This document shows positions 36,180-47,605 of a stretch of 64,000 nt of DNA, piece by piece. Below the pieces are notes generated by a model, which did no database searches, had not been told where the DNA came from, and saw only the letters and a list, made by a program, of their open reading frames with translations. This DNA is from Daucus carota subsp. sativus (Eukaryota; Streptophyta; Magnoliopsida; Apiales; Apiaceae): NCBI RefSeq assembly GCF_001625215.2, contig NC_030381.2, positions 52,165,214 through 52,229,213 on the forward strand, given 5' to 3'. Positions within the stretch are counted from its first letter, which is position 1, and every line of letters starts with the position of its first letter. Both the position numbers and the translations under genes were made by a program.

Positions 36180-36732
36180 TCTTTCTGTATCATTATTAAG
36201 TTTACTAGCAAAGGACTGAAGATGTATACTTGTGTGTTTTGACACATGGTTTATAGTAATTGTGCATTTTAACTTACAACACCACAGATCACTCATCAGT
36301 CAGCACTATTATGTCTGAAGTTACAGAATTGTTACTAGACTTACTACACTTCAACCATGAATATTCTAGTCCTACATCTGTAGGAGATGTGGATCACAAT
36401 CTGTAGGAGATAAATGACTGCAGAAAACTTGCAAGAATCATTTAAGACCATTTATGCTTCTAATAAGCATACATGTTAAATGGTTGAAAATAATGGTGGG
36501 AGTGTTTAGCCAAGTAGTTATTGTATAAACAATTTGATGTGCATATCTTTCTTACATTTATTCTGCCATTTCAGTTATGCTACTGTTTAAGTTTTTGGTA
36601 TAATGGTGATTTACATATGGATCTAAACTTTTCTATTCCCTTCTGAGTTTAAGCATATATTAGGATCTCATAACTAGAACTGATGGATTCGGGCAATGAC
36701 GTGGAAGGATATGGTGAGTTGATTTAGTTGTG
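36180..36732. other. Flank between retroelement and pseudogene
   Basis: No gene is visible. The sequence is moderately AT-rich and continues the target DNA of the retroelement insertion. Confidence 0.5.
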
Positions 36733-37350
36733 AAATACCTACAGCTTGCAAATAAGCTTTTCTCTCAGGCTGAACTCTCCCATTACTGTGCAGATATTCT
36801 AGAACTGGTAATTTGCATTTACAAAACCACGAGGGCATATAGACAGCTATCCAAATGCCACACGATGCTAACCAATATCTATGGATCAATCCTGGAGCAG
36901 AAATCGAGTCCAATTCTTATTGCTGATGCCACACGTGTTACAGAAGATACAATATAATATTTTTGGTGTTTACAGAGGTGCCCTTGATGGTTTATTGGGA
37001 GAGTGGAGAACTTAGTCATACATACTGGTCGAGGATGGATGGTAATTATACCTTGAACATACTTCCAGATCCCAGATGAGTCAAAGCAGATGAATTGCAG
37101 GCGGGATTCTGCTACTTACAGACAACAGTCGTGGATCCTGTTGTAGATTCTTCATTCTCAAATAAGAAGTATTGAGGCAAATTTATCTAATCTTTTTACT
37201 CTAAGTGTAAGTATACTTTTTTTGCATATCAACAGGTGAGAAGTGGTGTTCGCGGTGTATGCACAGTATTCCTTTCAGGTGAGCCTGCAACAAGGATGTC
37301 ATGGCCGGAGCTGCAGCAACTCATTGCTACCGTGGATAGCACAAAAGGTA
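36733..37350 (+). pseudogene. SPIKE1-like DOCK GEF fragment
   Basis: Pieces of a plant SPK1-like protein (DOCK-family guanine-nucleotide exchange factor for ROP GTPases). Piece 1, about 36733-36936, reads LFSQAELSHYCADILELV, then AYRQLSKCHTMLTNIYGSIL and LEQKSSP. Piece 2, about 37011-37150, reads RMDGNYTLNILPDPR, a stop, then VKADELQAGFCYLQ. Piece 3, about 37235-37345, reads SGVRGVCTVFLSGEPATR and ELQQLIA. The order matches the C-terminal DHR2 part of SPK1, but the stretch between pieces 2 and 3 that SPK1 has (over 100 residues by memory) is missing, frames differ, and at least one stop interrupts. It is a truncated, dead copy; the parent gene must lie elsewhere. Confidence 0.8.
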
Positions 37351-37399
37351 TGGATGATTTATACTTTTAATTCAAGAATCTTGCTTTACAATTTAAGAG

Positions 37400-37680
37400 G
37401 GTGCCGAAAGTTGGCAGCTTGTCTTGGCACCCTTTGGGCACATTTGCAACTTCAAAAGGGAAGCACTCAGAAGTGCAGTATCACATGGATGTTGACACCA
37501 CCTTGACATCCCTATCGGACATGCTCTAAGTGCGCCATCTTTGTAGAGTAATTTCGGAGGCAGGCCAAAATTTTCAGACACACTTGATGGGTGTGTTACA
37601 GTCCTGCCTGCAGAGTTTCCACCTGACATCTCCGCCTTTCCGAGCTATGAAAATCTTTAGTGGTCTTTGTCAGTGTAATG
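37400..37680 (+). pseudogene. Coding-like fragment, gene not identified
   Basis: Reads as protein-like pieces broken by stops and a frame change: WQLVLAPFGHICNFKREAL then SAVSHG, then HLDIPIGHALSAPSL, then FGGRPKFSDTLDG followed by CVTVLPAEFPPDISAFPSYE. The composition is coding-like, but I do not recognise the family. It directly follows the SPIKE1-like pieces and may share their origin, for example by gene capture or segmental duplication and decay. Confidence 0.4.
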
Positions 37681-37689
37681 TATCCACAT

Positions 37690-38700
37690 CGTTTGTAGTA
37701 TTAATGTATTATGTTTTGCTGTTGTTCAAAGATTCATTCATCATCCGTTGGTGTATTCAAAAATTGGAGTAAAGCTGTAATTTGAAGCAATAGTTTTTAT
37801 AGAATTGTGAAAAAAATAGATTTGACCCCTGTTGGAAAGTGTGGAAGCATGATATTTGCAAGCTCAAATAGATTCAAATTTGAGGTTTATGTATCAGATT
37901 TAATTTAAGTAATCCAGAATTAGTCAGTAATTCAAAATTTTCTTATTAATTTTGAATCAGATTAAGAAAAATAGAGATCCATTTTTATACTCATTTCATT
38001 TCAAAGTAATAGTCTTTTGATGTGCAAAAAAATATTTCTATATATTTTTTTTTCAGATTTTCCTTTTCATGAATAAAATTTGAAGATCTATTTTTTTAAT
38101 TGAAAATCAAATTTTTGACAAATAATGTATATAAATACATTTTTCATCTATCAAAATACATATAAAAAATCAAAACAAATTGGATTTGTCACAACTTAGA
38201 TTATATTGCACGATATTGAGGCCTTATGATGAACCTTATTTTTGACAAATAAGAGTTCATTTGTGAAAAAAATAAAAATACATAAAATTCTATTTTTATA
38301 AAATAAGCTTTTAGTTTTTTTTTTATCAAATAACGAATATAAAATCTCTTTTAATATTAATATCCAAAAAATTATAAAAAAATATACTTTTTTTAAAAAA
38401 AATAAGAGCTTATTTTGATTATGAAATATTTGCCAAACACCACCATTGCCACATCCAAGTGATTTATTATGTCAAATTAAAAAAATATTAATGTGGATAA
38501 AATTAATTACAGTAAAACACTTTCAAATTTTTTTATACAAAATTACCGAAAACTGAATAAACTTTTTGTTTCTTCAGTATTTTTCTATCTATTGTTTTAC
38601 TCGTTTGAAGGCGGGCGGGTTGAAGGTGTGAATGTGTGATACAAAGACCAAAATCATCTCCTTTCCTCAACACCTTCTTCCCTTTCCTCTCTTGCAAGAA
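37690..38700. other. AT-rich region upstream of AIP2-like gene
   Basis: No gene is visible. Around 38200-38460 there is MITE-like sequence (AATAAGAGCTTATTTT, then TTTGCCAAACACC) resembling a stretch near 10120-10260. The AIP2 promoter should lie in the last few hundred bases. Confidence 0.45.
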
Positions 38701-38710
38701 ACCCACCAAA

Positions 38711-38721
38711 ATTTATATATA
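38711..38721 (+). promoter_or_regulatory. Possible TATA box of the AIP2-like gene
   Basis: ATTTATATATA lies about 100 bp before the ATG at 38819, in otherwise C- and A-rich leader-like sequence. Confidence 0.4.
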
Positions 38722-38818
38722 CACATCCCCATACTCTTCAAAAACCCAAATCAAGAATCCTGAAAAACACAACAAAACCCATAAAGATCACTTTTTTATC
38801 AAGAAAGACCATAAAACA

Positions 38819-41159
38819 ATGGAGGGTCTTGGAGAGAATGACATGAAGCAAAGATTACAAGAATTGCAAAAACAATTGGGCAAGAAACAGATGTTTGAAG
38901 AAGCTGTCTCCTCCATATCTTCACTTTTGATTCTGTATTATCCCTCTGCTTCTCCTTCTATTCGCAATTTGGTATGACCCCTTTTGTTTTCTTGAGTTTG
39001 TATGTATGTGTATGTATTGTTTTGGTTTTTGGATGTGAAATTGTTAGGTGGGTAGCTAAAAAGTTTCAAGATTTATGATGTAGAGTTGAATTTGGAGTGA
39101 TATGAGAGAAGCCCTTTTTGTTTATGTGGTAAAGATTTGATCTTGAAGTTGATGACACTTTGTGATTGAGTTTAGGTTTTGATGTGTGATCTGTGGGGTA
39201 ATTTTTGAAGTGGGTTTGTATAATTGATTAATAAAGGTGGAGTCTTTGGATGTTGTTGACTTGTTGGACCCGAATTGTTGTTAAGAGTATGATAGGTACA
39301 ATCTCGAGGCTATGATCCAGGTGGTAGTTCAGGTTGGAGAGTGGACAGGAGGGTGTGCTAAACTGCTAATGTCGAAGTAATGTATTTAGAGATTGGCTGA
39401 TATGAGTAGTCTATTTCACAGAAAATTTGGGTCTAGATATTACCTATCAATCTGGGGGTGTTTGGATCGTGAGTAAGAATGAGAATTGGGAATGAGAATT
39501 GGGGGTATGGGAATGGGTATTCCATGGGGAGTGAAAGGAATGATGTACCCTCCAAGTGGGATTGGGGTTCCCATTCCATGTCACAAAATTGCTAATCCAA
39601 ACACCAACACACGGGTTTGAGGTTCCGATTCTCGTTAACCGGGCTCATTAACCATGAACCAAATGCCTCCCTGGTTTTTTCGTGAAGGTGTATTTTACGT
39701 CTGTTCTCTAGTTATGTCTTTGATAGCCTTAATTTTCTTGCAAGGGAAGGCTTGGGCTATGCTAGTTAGGGTTGTGCTTAACATCAAATACATGATGTTT
39801 ATCCTGAGATTAAATGATGTTAGGGTAGTTTTTTTTTGTTTTTTTATAGTTTCTTTAGTTGGCTATACTTGTTGTTTTGGAGATGTTAAGGTGGCTGTAT
39901 TCAACTGAATTGCCCCTCGGAAGGAGTAACAGATTTTTCTCTTCTTTTTGTGATTAAAAAAATAACTTGATGGTTAGTGTAACTAGGGAACTGATAAGTT
40001 GGATTTTTCATAATTTTACCTTATTGGTTACAAGATTAGTAAGAAGTTGAAGAGCTCTTCGTTACAGGGTCCTTTTTTCTCACAAGTGTAGCATTTTTTG
40101 ATAATGTTGTCTGTTTAGACCTCTGAGTCACAATTCACCACAATCGGTTCTATTACAAATGCAAGTAGTATAAATGAATTCTATAGGCCATTGTCTCTGC
40201 AAATTTTTATATGGACCCACCACTTTAACGAAGTGATTTCCTGTCCCAGGCTAATGTTAGCTAAGAATAACTTCAAATTTGTAACTATATTTTCTGCTAT
40301 GTGCTGCTACTAGTAGATGGGACTAGCTAAACAAACCTTTTGTTTTTTGTTTTTCTAAGCAAGGTCTTTTACGTAAACACTGAAACAACACAAATTTTCG
40401 GTTCCGCTCAAATTGCCTAGACTTTGTCTCATCCCCATAATTAAAATGTAAAACAACAAACAATTTATTTTAAAGACTTTGTTTCTTGTTTCTGCTGTAC
40501 TATGGTTTTGTTTTAACCGTTCATACCTCTGTGCAGTTCTATACTGTCATATGCCGTGTTGCTACAATTTTAAAAGCAAGATACACTGCACAAGGATATT
40601 GGACTTCTGGGCTTCAGTTATTCCTGGAAGCTGAAAAGCTTGTGGTGGAACCTTCTCAAAAAGATCATCTGCGCAATTGCATTGCTCAAGCCAAGGAGCA
40701 TTTAAGTGAATTAGACAATCAATCTGAGGGAGTAGAAAGGGTGCAGAATCCAACTGGAGGTAAACTATAATTTTCTCTAAATGTTTGAAAGTACTTTAGC
40801 ACTACTTGTTTGCTCTGTTACTACTCTTAAAGATTACTAACCTATTATTTTCTTTTATCATCATTCAGGATATTTGTTTGAAGGGCATCTTACTGTAGAC
40901 CCAGAGCCTCCACAGCCAGCGTGGTTGGTGCAATCAAATCTATTAACTGCTGTTGCCAACTTGGTTCCAGCTGCTACCTCTGAAGATCAAACGGGAAACA
41001 GTAATACATCTGAAGAAACTGCAAGACTACTCCAAGGGCTTGTAGATAGACTTGATGACATAGTACCGATGGTACACAACTTTCATTACATTGTTTTTAG
41101 TTTTTATTTTTATCAATTCCCTTTGGTAAAATTCATACATCTTTTAGTACTTTTACTTG

Positions 41160-41231
<72 letters not shown>

Positions 41232-42068
41232 TATATATATGGTGTGTGTGTGTGTGTGTGTGTACACTTCATATAGAAAAGTACAGTAGATAATGATAAA
41301 CTAAAATTAGAGCTCCATTTTTAACTAGTTTTGGGATTATATATGTTCACAATATATGGTTTTTGTTCCTTTCTGAAAATTGTTTGGTCATTAATAATCA
41401 TTCCTAGATAAGAATGCACAATGGAGATGCTAGCACTGAGAGAAGTACTATATATATATTACTCGAGAGAAGTACTATATATATATTACTCCAGACCGAT
41501 AGATTTTTTATCATAACACTTGTAGTGATCTTGTTCCCTCTGTTTTATTGTATATAAGTTTATGGATGAGGGTTCTGCAGCCCCAAGAGTGCCACCTGCT
41601 AGTAAAGAAGTGGTTGCAAAGCTTCCGATTATTACTGTAACAGAAGAAACATTAACCAAACTAAGTTCCGATGCTGAGTGTTGTATTTGCAAGGAGAATT
41701 TGGTTGTGAATGACAAGATGCAGGAATTACCATGCAAGCACACCTTCCATCCTCCTTGCCTCAAGCCATGGCTGGTAAGCAATACAAATATCTTTATAAA
41801 TTTATCGAGATTTGGAGATCCTCTTTTGTTATTATTATAGTTTCTTGATCATTTAAAGAAAACATAGTTCTACGTGAAATTTTAAGTTCATATTTTGTTC
41901 AAAAAACTTTTTTAACAGGACGAGCATAATTCTTGTCCTATATGCCGACATGAATTGCAAACTGATGATCATGCCTATGAGAGCTGGAAGGAGAGGGAAA
42001 AGGAAGCTGAAGAAGAGAGGAGAGGGGCTGCAAATGCAGTTCGTGAGGGTGAATACATGTACGTTTAG
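38819..42068 (+). CDS. AIP2: RING-H2 E3 ubiquitin ligase, AIP2-like
   Basis: Homologue of ABI3-INTERACTING PROTEIN 2, an E3 ligase that marks the seed transcription factor ABI3 for degradation and so damps abscisic acid responses. Exons: 38819-38971, 40537-40759, 40869-41071, 41559-41774 and 41919-42068, all GT..AG, 314 residues against about 310 in Arabidopsis. The RING-H2 ligands read C234, C237, C252, H254, H257, C260, C271 and C274 (ECCICKENL, LPCKHTFHPPCLKPWL, DEHNSCPICRHEL). Other landmarks: FEEAVSSISSLL in exon 1, RVATILKARYTAQGYW in exon 2, YLFEGHLTVDPEPPQP in exon 3, and the highly conserved tail ending REGEYMYV. The large first intron holds a small MITE and intron 3 a long dinucleotide repeat. 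No membrane segment or signal peptide, so probably cytosolic or nuclear. Confidence 0.95.
39456..39605. mobile_element. Small MITE in AIP2 intron 1
   Basis: About 150 bp between GGGTGTTTGGAT and ATCCAAACACC, an inverted pair typical of small plant DNA elements with GGTGTTTGG ends. The interior repeats GAATGAGAATTGGG. The superfamily is uncertain (probably hAT-like). Confidence 0.65.
41164..41263. repeat. (AC)n and (GT)n microsatellites
   Basis: A pure AC run of about 60 bases, then a short ATATAT bridge and a (GT)n run of about 20 bases. The two arms are complementary and could fold back. They lie in intron 3 of the AIP2-like gene. Confidence 0.95.
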
Positions 42069-44760
42069 AATGGAGCCTGTTAATTTCATTATTGTATTTC
42101 CTCGTAGTCATTTGTGTAGTTTTGTGGTAAAGATTGTTGATTTAGAGCATGAATCATCTTCTATGGTGCAACATTTCTCTAGTTCTATTAAAATTTGTGA
42201 TTAATTGTTGGCTTCATATATTTGATTAAATTTATAATTTCTGTATTGATCTCTTGTCAAAGATTAATTATATATTCTAAATTATAAAGCTTTGTTGGTT
42301 CATATTATATATCATGCATGCAAGAAATTGTGAGGGGGAAAAGATAGAATATGTGCATATGCAGGTAATCTTGCATACATTTAAAAGTTAATTATTTCTA
42401 TTTACAATAATAGAAAGTTTTGTCTCGACAAACAAGACAAAACGATGACAAACATTAAAAAGTTTTATTGTGTTAATAAATTTAAGATAATTTATAATTA
42501 AAATACTTAATCTCATTCTAACATTTTTCTAATTAACATTTACAAGCCCAATATTGATACTCATTGACAAGAAGCGTCATATATATATGACTGATACTCG
42601 GACAATCATATTTAACATTATAGGCCGGTAATGTTTAATAAATAAATAATCAAAATTTGAGTATACATTTATAAATTTTATGCTAGCCTAATTGTATATT
42701 TTTAAACTTCATAATGAATTATACTCAAATATTTTGTAATGATATGTGATAAGACATATTTTTTTAAACTTCATGCTAATATCTTTATCATAAGTTTCAA
42801 TTATAGTGTGAATTTTTCTTTACAAAATTTTATGACTGAACTTGCGTTATATTTTAAAAAAAATCTAATTCCACAAACTTTTATCAATAATTTTTTTTCG
42901 TCATATTAATGTCAATAGTTTTCGGGAGTTTTCTTGTTTCATCCATTTATTTATATTTATAGTTGTGTATGAAAGCTAAATAATATTATATAAAATAGTA
43001 GAAAAGAAAGGAAAATTGTTAAAATGGACTAAAAATCAAAAGAAAATTGTTAAGAAAAAATATATAAAATAATGTAAAAATATAAAAAGTGAGCAAAATA
43101 GTGGAATCTATTAACATTTAATAAATAGATTAAAAGTGGATTTATATAATTGGTGAAATTAGTTTTCATTATATTATAAAAAATTATGATTTGAAGAACA
43201 ATTTAAAATATGAGGAGTTAAGATGGAGATGAACAATAAAAATGTAAAAAAAAAAAAGTAAAGGTAGGGATTAGTTGGTTTCATCGGATAAAAATATATT
43301 GGGTTATTTTGACTTATATTTTCCGAAAATGTGACTTTGAAAAAAAAAAATACATACATGTATAATTTTTTTGAAAATAAATAACTTAAATATAAAATAT
43401 TAAATATGTATACTTCATACTATAATATATTATTTAAATATTTCAATATATTATGTGAATATGAATTTTTCTCATAAATTGTTTATTTTCCTCTTAGTTC
43501 CAACATGTTCATTACTTATGTTTGTATCCTAGAACACTATCATAAAAATGAAAGAAAAATAGACATGTATCTCGATAATCATATTCGTATAATGTGAATT
43601 TTTCTCTTAAAAATGTTATTTTCTTCTTTCTTCTCGAATACACTTCTAACATGTCCTCATTATCGGTATTTTGTATCCTATAACACCGCCATATAATTGA
43701 AAAAACAATAGACATGTATTGTGGATAATCATAGCGTTAATGTTGGCAATGACATATAAGCTGTATCCATATTGTTTTAGATAAAAAGAATTCACAAGCT
43801 GTGTATATATTATTTTAATATTATTTTAATGAGAAAGAGCCGGTGTAGAAGTTATTTAAGTGTTTCAGAGTTGTATATCAAATTCTTGACGGAAAATGCA
43901 CCCATGCAGATATATTTAAATGTTTCAAATTGTATATCCTGGAGGGAAATGTACTCATGCAGATGTGAGGTCAATGACTCCATTCTATTTGTGACTGAGA
44001 AAATAATTCATACTTTTAGGATTTATGCAACAAGTTGAAAGTTTTCAGTGTGAAGCACTAATGGTGTGTGCATCAGACCCGTTTGCCATTATTTTCGTTT
44101 GACTGCGGATAATCTTTCATTTTTAATAATCTTACATTTTTATACTACCATTAGTACTGCTAATATAAAAAACTCGTGCATTCACGTGATCACATGTTAT
44201 CTGTCATGTCAGAGTGTTAGAATATATCATGTTATCTGTCATCTTTATATATTTTAAAAATTATATGACAAATAAGATTAAAATCATGCTCATGAGTCAC
44301 TGCTTTGAAGGTGAAGTAAGATTTCATTTTTGAAAACTTTATTTCAACTGTATAACTATTTTCATATGTTATTAAACATATATTTAAGATAAGATAATAT
44401 CTGAAATTTAGCTTGAAAAGGGTAAAATTTTTATCAGACAAAAAAGATGCTGTACAAATAAAAACTATACTTACCAAGAAAAAGCCCAAGTACATATAAA
44501 TTTAACAGTTGGCTCTCAACATAGAACTGTACAAAATATGCACATATTGTTGATTAAAATAATATAAACTATTCATTATAAAATTTGTTATATATATTTT
44601 AAGATTTAATCTAAATAAAGTTGATGATGATATATATATAAAATATATACGAAACAACGTAAGCCAGCCCAAGAAATTTAAAAAATGAGGTAGGGACATC
44701 CGGGGACTTATAATTGGATTCGGTCCGCACAAGGAAACAAGTTCCAAGTACCACTGTGAC
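42069..44760. other. AT-rich intergenic DNA
   Basis: No gene is visible. Strongly AT-rich, without recognisable element ends. Two stretches near 43500-43730 share words (ACATGT.CATTA.TTATG, TTTGTATCCTA.AACAC, ATAGACATGTAT), suggesting an old local duplication of about 170 bp. Confidence 0.5.
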
Positions 44761-44883
44761 TGTGTTCTTGCATAGTTATATGTGAGTGTCTGAGAGAGAG
44801 AGACAGACAGAGAGGTTGAGAGAGATAGAGACAGGCAGAGAGACATTGAGAGACACACAGAGAGAGAGATTCAGAGAGAGAAA

Positions 44884-45605
44884 GGGGGGTAATGAAATGC
44901 CAGTTGGGCGGCAGCAGCAAATCCTCAGTCAAGATTCAGAGGAATCAATTTATTTCTTTTCCTTTGATCTTGCAACTTCTATCCCCCCCCCCCCACCCCA
45001 CCAACCCAACAGTTAATTGTTAGAATGGCAATCAAAATTGAAGACTTGCATTTCAGTGAGTTTGCTTAATTGGGTAATTTGCTAGTGCTTGATCCCATCT
45101 CTTTTATATATAATTCTCATGTAAAAAGTGATTTTTATGAGTTTATTGTTTTACAGAGAGAAATGACCGAAAGAAGGGGATTGGTGGAAGCTAGTCTTGC
45201 ATCAGAGTTTGTCCAATGCTGTGTTTTGAAGTAATCCAAAAACCCACCCACTCCTTCGTGGTCAGGTTCTCAGTCTTGTTCTCTCTCTACCCATTTCTCT
45301 TGGACCTTGCCCTCTTTGATGCACTACTCCTATTATTTTAATTTTATGTTTGTGTATAAAATATTGATTCTGTGCATATCAGTCCTACCATGCATTGTCA
45401 TGTGAGTTGTGACTATGCTGTGTAATGTTATTGCGAGGAAGATTATACGCTATCCTCTTTCCTATTTATGTTTTGGTGAAATTATTGTACTCAAGTAACT
45501 TTATTCAAGGTAGGAAGGAATTAAATTTCTAGGATTGGAGGTTGTTAGGGAAATTTGAGGGAGATAAGTGGCGATGAGAGTGGACAAGATGATCAATTGT
45601 TGATG
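44884..45605 (+). repeat. Tandem segmental duplication, copy A (possible non-coding RNA locus)
   Basis: About 720 bp starting GGGGTAATGAAATGCCAGTT and ending near GAGATAAGTGGCGATGAGAG; copy B lies about 1,000 bp downstream. It is preceded by a purine-rich GAGAGA leader (44790-44880) and a C-run near 44984. An intron-like acceptor TTTTACAG (45149-45156) precedes a 23-codon frame (45163-45234) that is not kept in copy B, so coding is unlikely. No known microRNA was recognised in it. Confidence 0.6.
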
Positions 45606-45884
45606 ACATGATCAAATTTGTGAACATGTCATTTTCATGTGAAGACACGACAATTGTCAAAATCATTTGAGCTAAATAAGTTAATGGATATGTTATTGGA
45701 TGTTAATTAAGTGGTCTAGTATTTTGTTGAATTCCATTTCATCCAATTCAGTGTTAATGGATATTGTGATTATAATACCATTACTTTTTGTTATTGTGAT
45801 TATAATACCATTACTTTTTGTGAATGTGAATATGTGATTGTTATGCTGCTCCATTCGTGAGAGTGAGTGTGTGTGTGTGTGAGA

Positions 45885-46605
45885 GGGGGTAATGAAAGGC
45901 CAGTTGGGCCGCAATAGCAATTTCTTAGTAAAGATTCAGGACAACTTTTTTCCACTTAATCTTGAACAACTTGTTGCTTCAATTTATGTTAATGGGGTTC
46001 ACATACTGAGTTTGCTTAACATGGTAATTTGCTATTGGTTCATCCCATCTCTCCTACATATTTTTCCTGTAAAATTTTGATTTTTATATGTGTGTGTTAA
46101 TTGTTTTACGGAGAGGAATCTCTGAAAGAAGGGGATTGGTGGAAGCAAGTCTTGCCCTCTAAGTTTGGTCAATGCTGTGTTTTGATGTTATCCAGAGCTC
46201 CCCCCTTCTTAATCAGGTACTCAGTCTTGTTCTCTCTCTACCCCTTTCCTCTTGACCCTTGCCCTCTTTGATGAATTACTCCTATTATTTTGATTATATG
46301 TATACCTATAAAATATTGTTTCTATGTATTCTGGTCTGTGTATTCTGGTCTGGTCGTATCAGCTCTGCATTGTTCACGTGACTGCTGCTTAATGTTATTG
46401 CAATGAAGATTATCTGTTATCCTCTTTCCTATTTATGATCCGGTGATATTTTGTTCATATGCTCAGGACATACTAGTATGTTTGAAATATGAGTGACCTC
46501 TCTATTTAGGGGGAAAGGAATTAAATTTTTAGGGTTGGAGGTTGTTAACGGGAGATAAGTGACAGTGAAAGGAGAGAAGATGATCATATTTTGAAAAATA
46601 TGATA
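45885..46605 (+). repeat. Tandem segmental duplication, copy B
   Basis: Matches copy A in order along its length: GGGGTAATGAAAGGCCAGTT, GAGTTTGCTTAAC, AAGAAGGGGATTGGTGG, CTCAGTCTTGTTCTCTCTCT, TATCCTCTTTCCTATTTATG and GAATTAAATTT. Small insertions and deletions separate the copies, so the duplication is not recent. Confidence 0.65.
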
Positions 46606-46686
46606 AGATTTGTAAATATTTTTTTGCATCAATTTGCTCTTTTCATATTTTTATGAGGAAATTTGTAGTTATCCTAATAAATATAT

Positions 46687-46689
<3 letters not shown>

Positions 46690-46741
<52 letters not shown>
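46690..46741. repeat. (AT)n microsatellite
   Basis: A nearly pure AT run of about 50 bases in AT-rich intergenic DNA. From here to about 47430 no gene or element is recognised. Confidence 0.9.
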
Positions 46742-47436
46742 CACTCCATCAAATTTAGACATAAATAAGAGAAATAATTGATGATACATTTTTATATTAA
46801 TAGTGCATATCTCAAGTTATAATATATTTTCTGATATGAAATAAATCACAAAAATTATAATTAAATTCTTAAATTAAAGGATGCTTCAAAAATATTTTGT
46901 CATACTTTATTGATAATTTTTTATTATATTTTAGTAACACATCATATGTTCAAATAAAACCCAACCACCTAAAAGTCTATTTGCATTTGAGTTATCTACA
47001 TTTTGTTTTAAAAAAAATGTATCTACATTTTATATTTTAATATATAAACTACTATATTTAATTTTTAATTTAATTTTTACATGTAAATATACTTTATTTG
47101 GATAATAAAGTTAGTTTACATCATGTCTCCAATATATATTAACATTTTATTAACATATTCTTTGTTTAAAGAGAGGAGAGAGAGAGAGAGTTGTTAGCAG
47201 GGCTGCGCAGTAATAAATCTACAAAAAGTTTCGGGAAGTATATAGACAAAACATGTTAATTATAGTCTATTGTTTATGCATCAAAAATCATTAGTAAAAT
47301 AGTTATTAGCGAAAATAGGCAAACTAAGAGTCTAACCTCATCTATTTATATCATTTGTGAGACTAGATTGTCCTTTGCCTGTGTGATTTGTACTTTGATA
47401 GCCCACCCGTCTTATTCTTGCATCCAAAAGTTTGCC

Positions 47437-47444
47437 TATAAAAA
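47437..47444 (+). promoter_or_regulatory. TATA box of the 47.6-kb gene
   Basis: TATAAAAA lies about 165 bp before the ATG at 47606, followed by a purine-rich leader. Confidence 0.6.
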
Positions 47445-47605
47445 GAAAGGAGAATTGAGATTTTTTTTGTAAGTTAGGAGAGGAATTCATTCAGTCAAGG
47501 GAAATATTGATAGTGAGAGAGTCTCTAAGAGATGAGCCTTTTCTCTCTGGGCCTTACCTCTGTAACCTTGTCAAACAGTTAACCTCAATAGGAGTAAAAG
47601 ATAGC

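Noticed and set aside
36090-36296. Minus-strand frame over the 3' LTR border
   Set aside because: It spans the LTR and flank by chance and has no recognisable features.
41103-41293. Thr-His repeat extension of AIP2 exon 3
   Set aside because: It is a read of the (AC)n microsatellite inside intron 3; the donor at 41072 and the next exon fit the family exactly.
44786-45016. Frame rich in Arg and Glu in the GAGAGA tract
   Set aside because: Simple-sequence translation; no conservation in the second copy of the duplication.
44884-46605. Possible microRNA precursor in the tandem duplication
   Set aside because: I checked by memory against common plant microRNAs and found no match; no clear hairpin was traced by eye.
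47507-47605. Upstream extension of the EAR-motif protein
   Set aside because: It begins with TTG, not ATG; I kept the first ATG, though a spliced upstream exon cannot be excluded.
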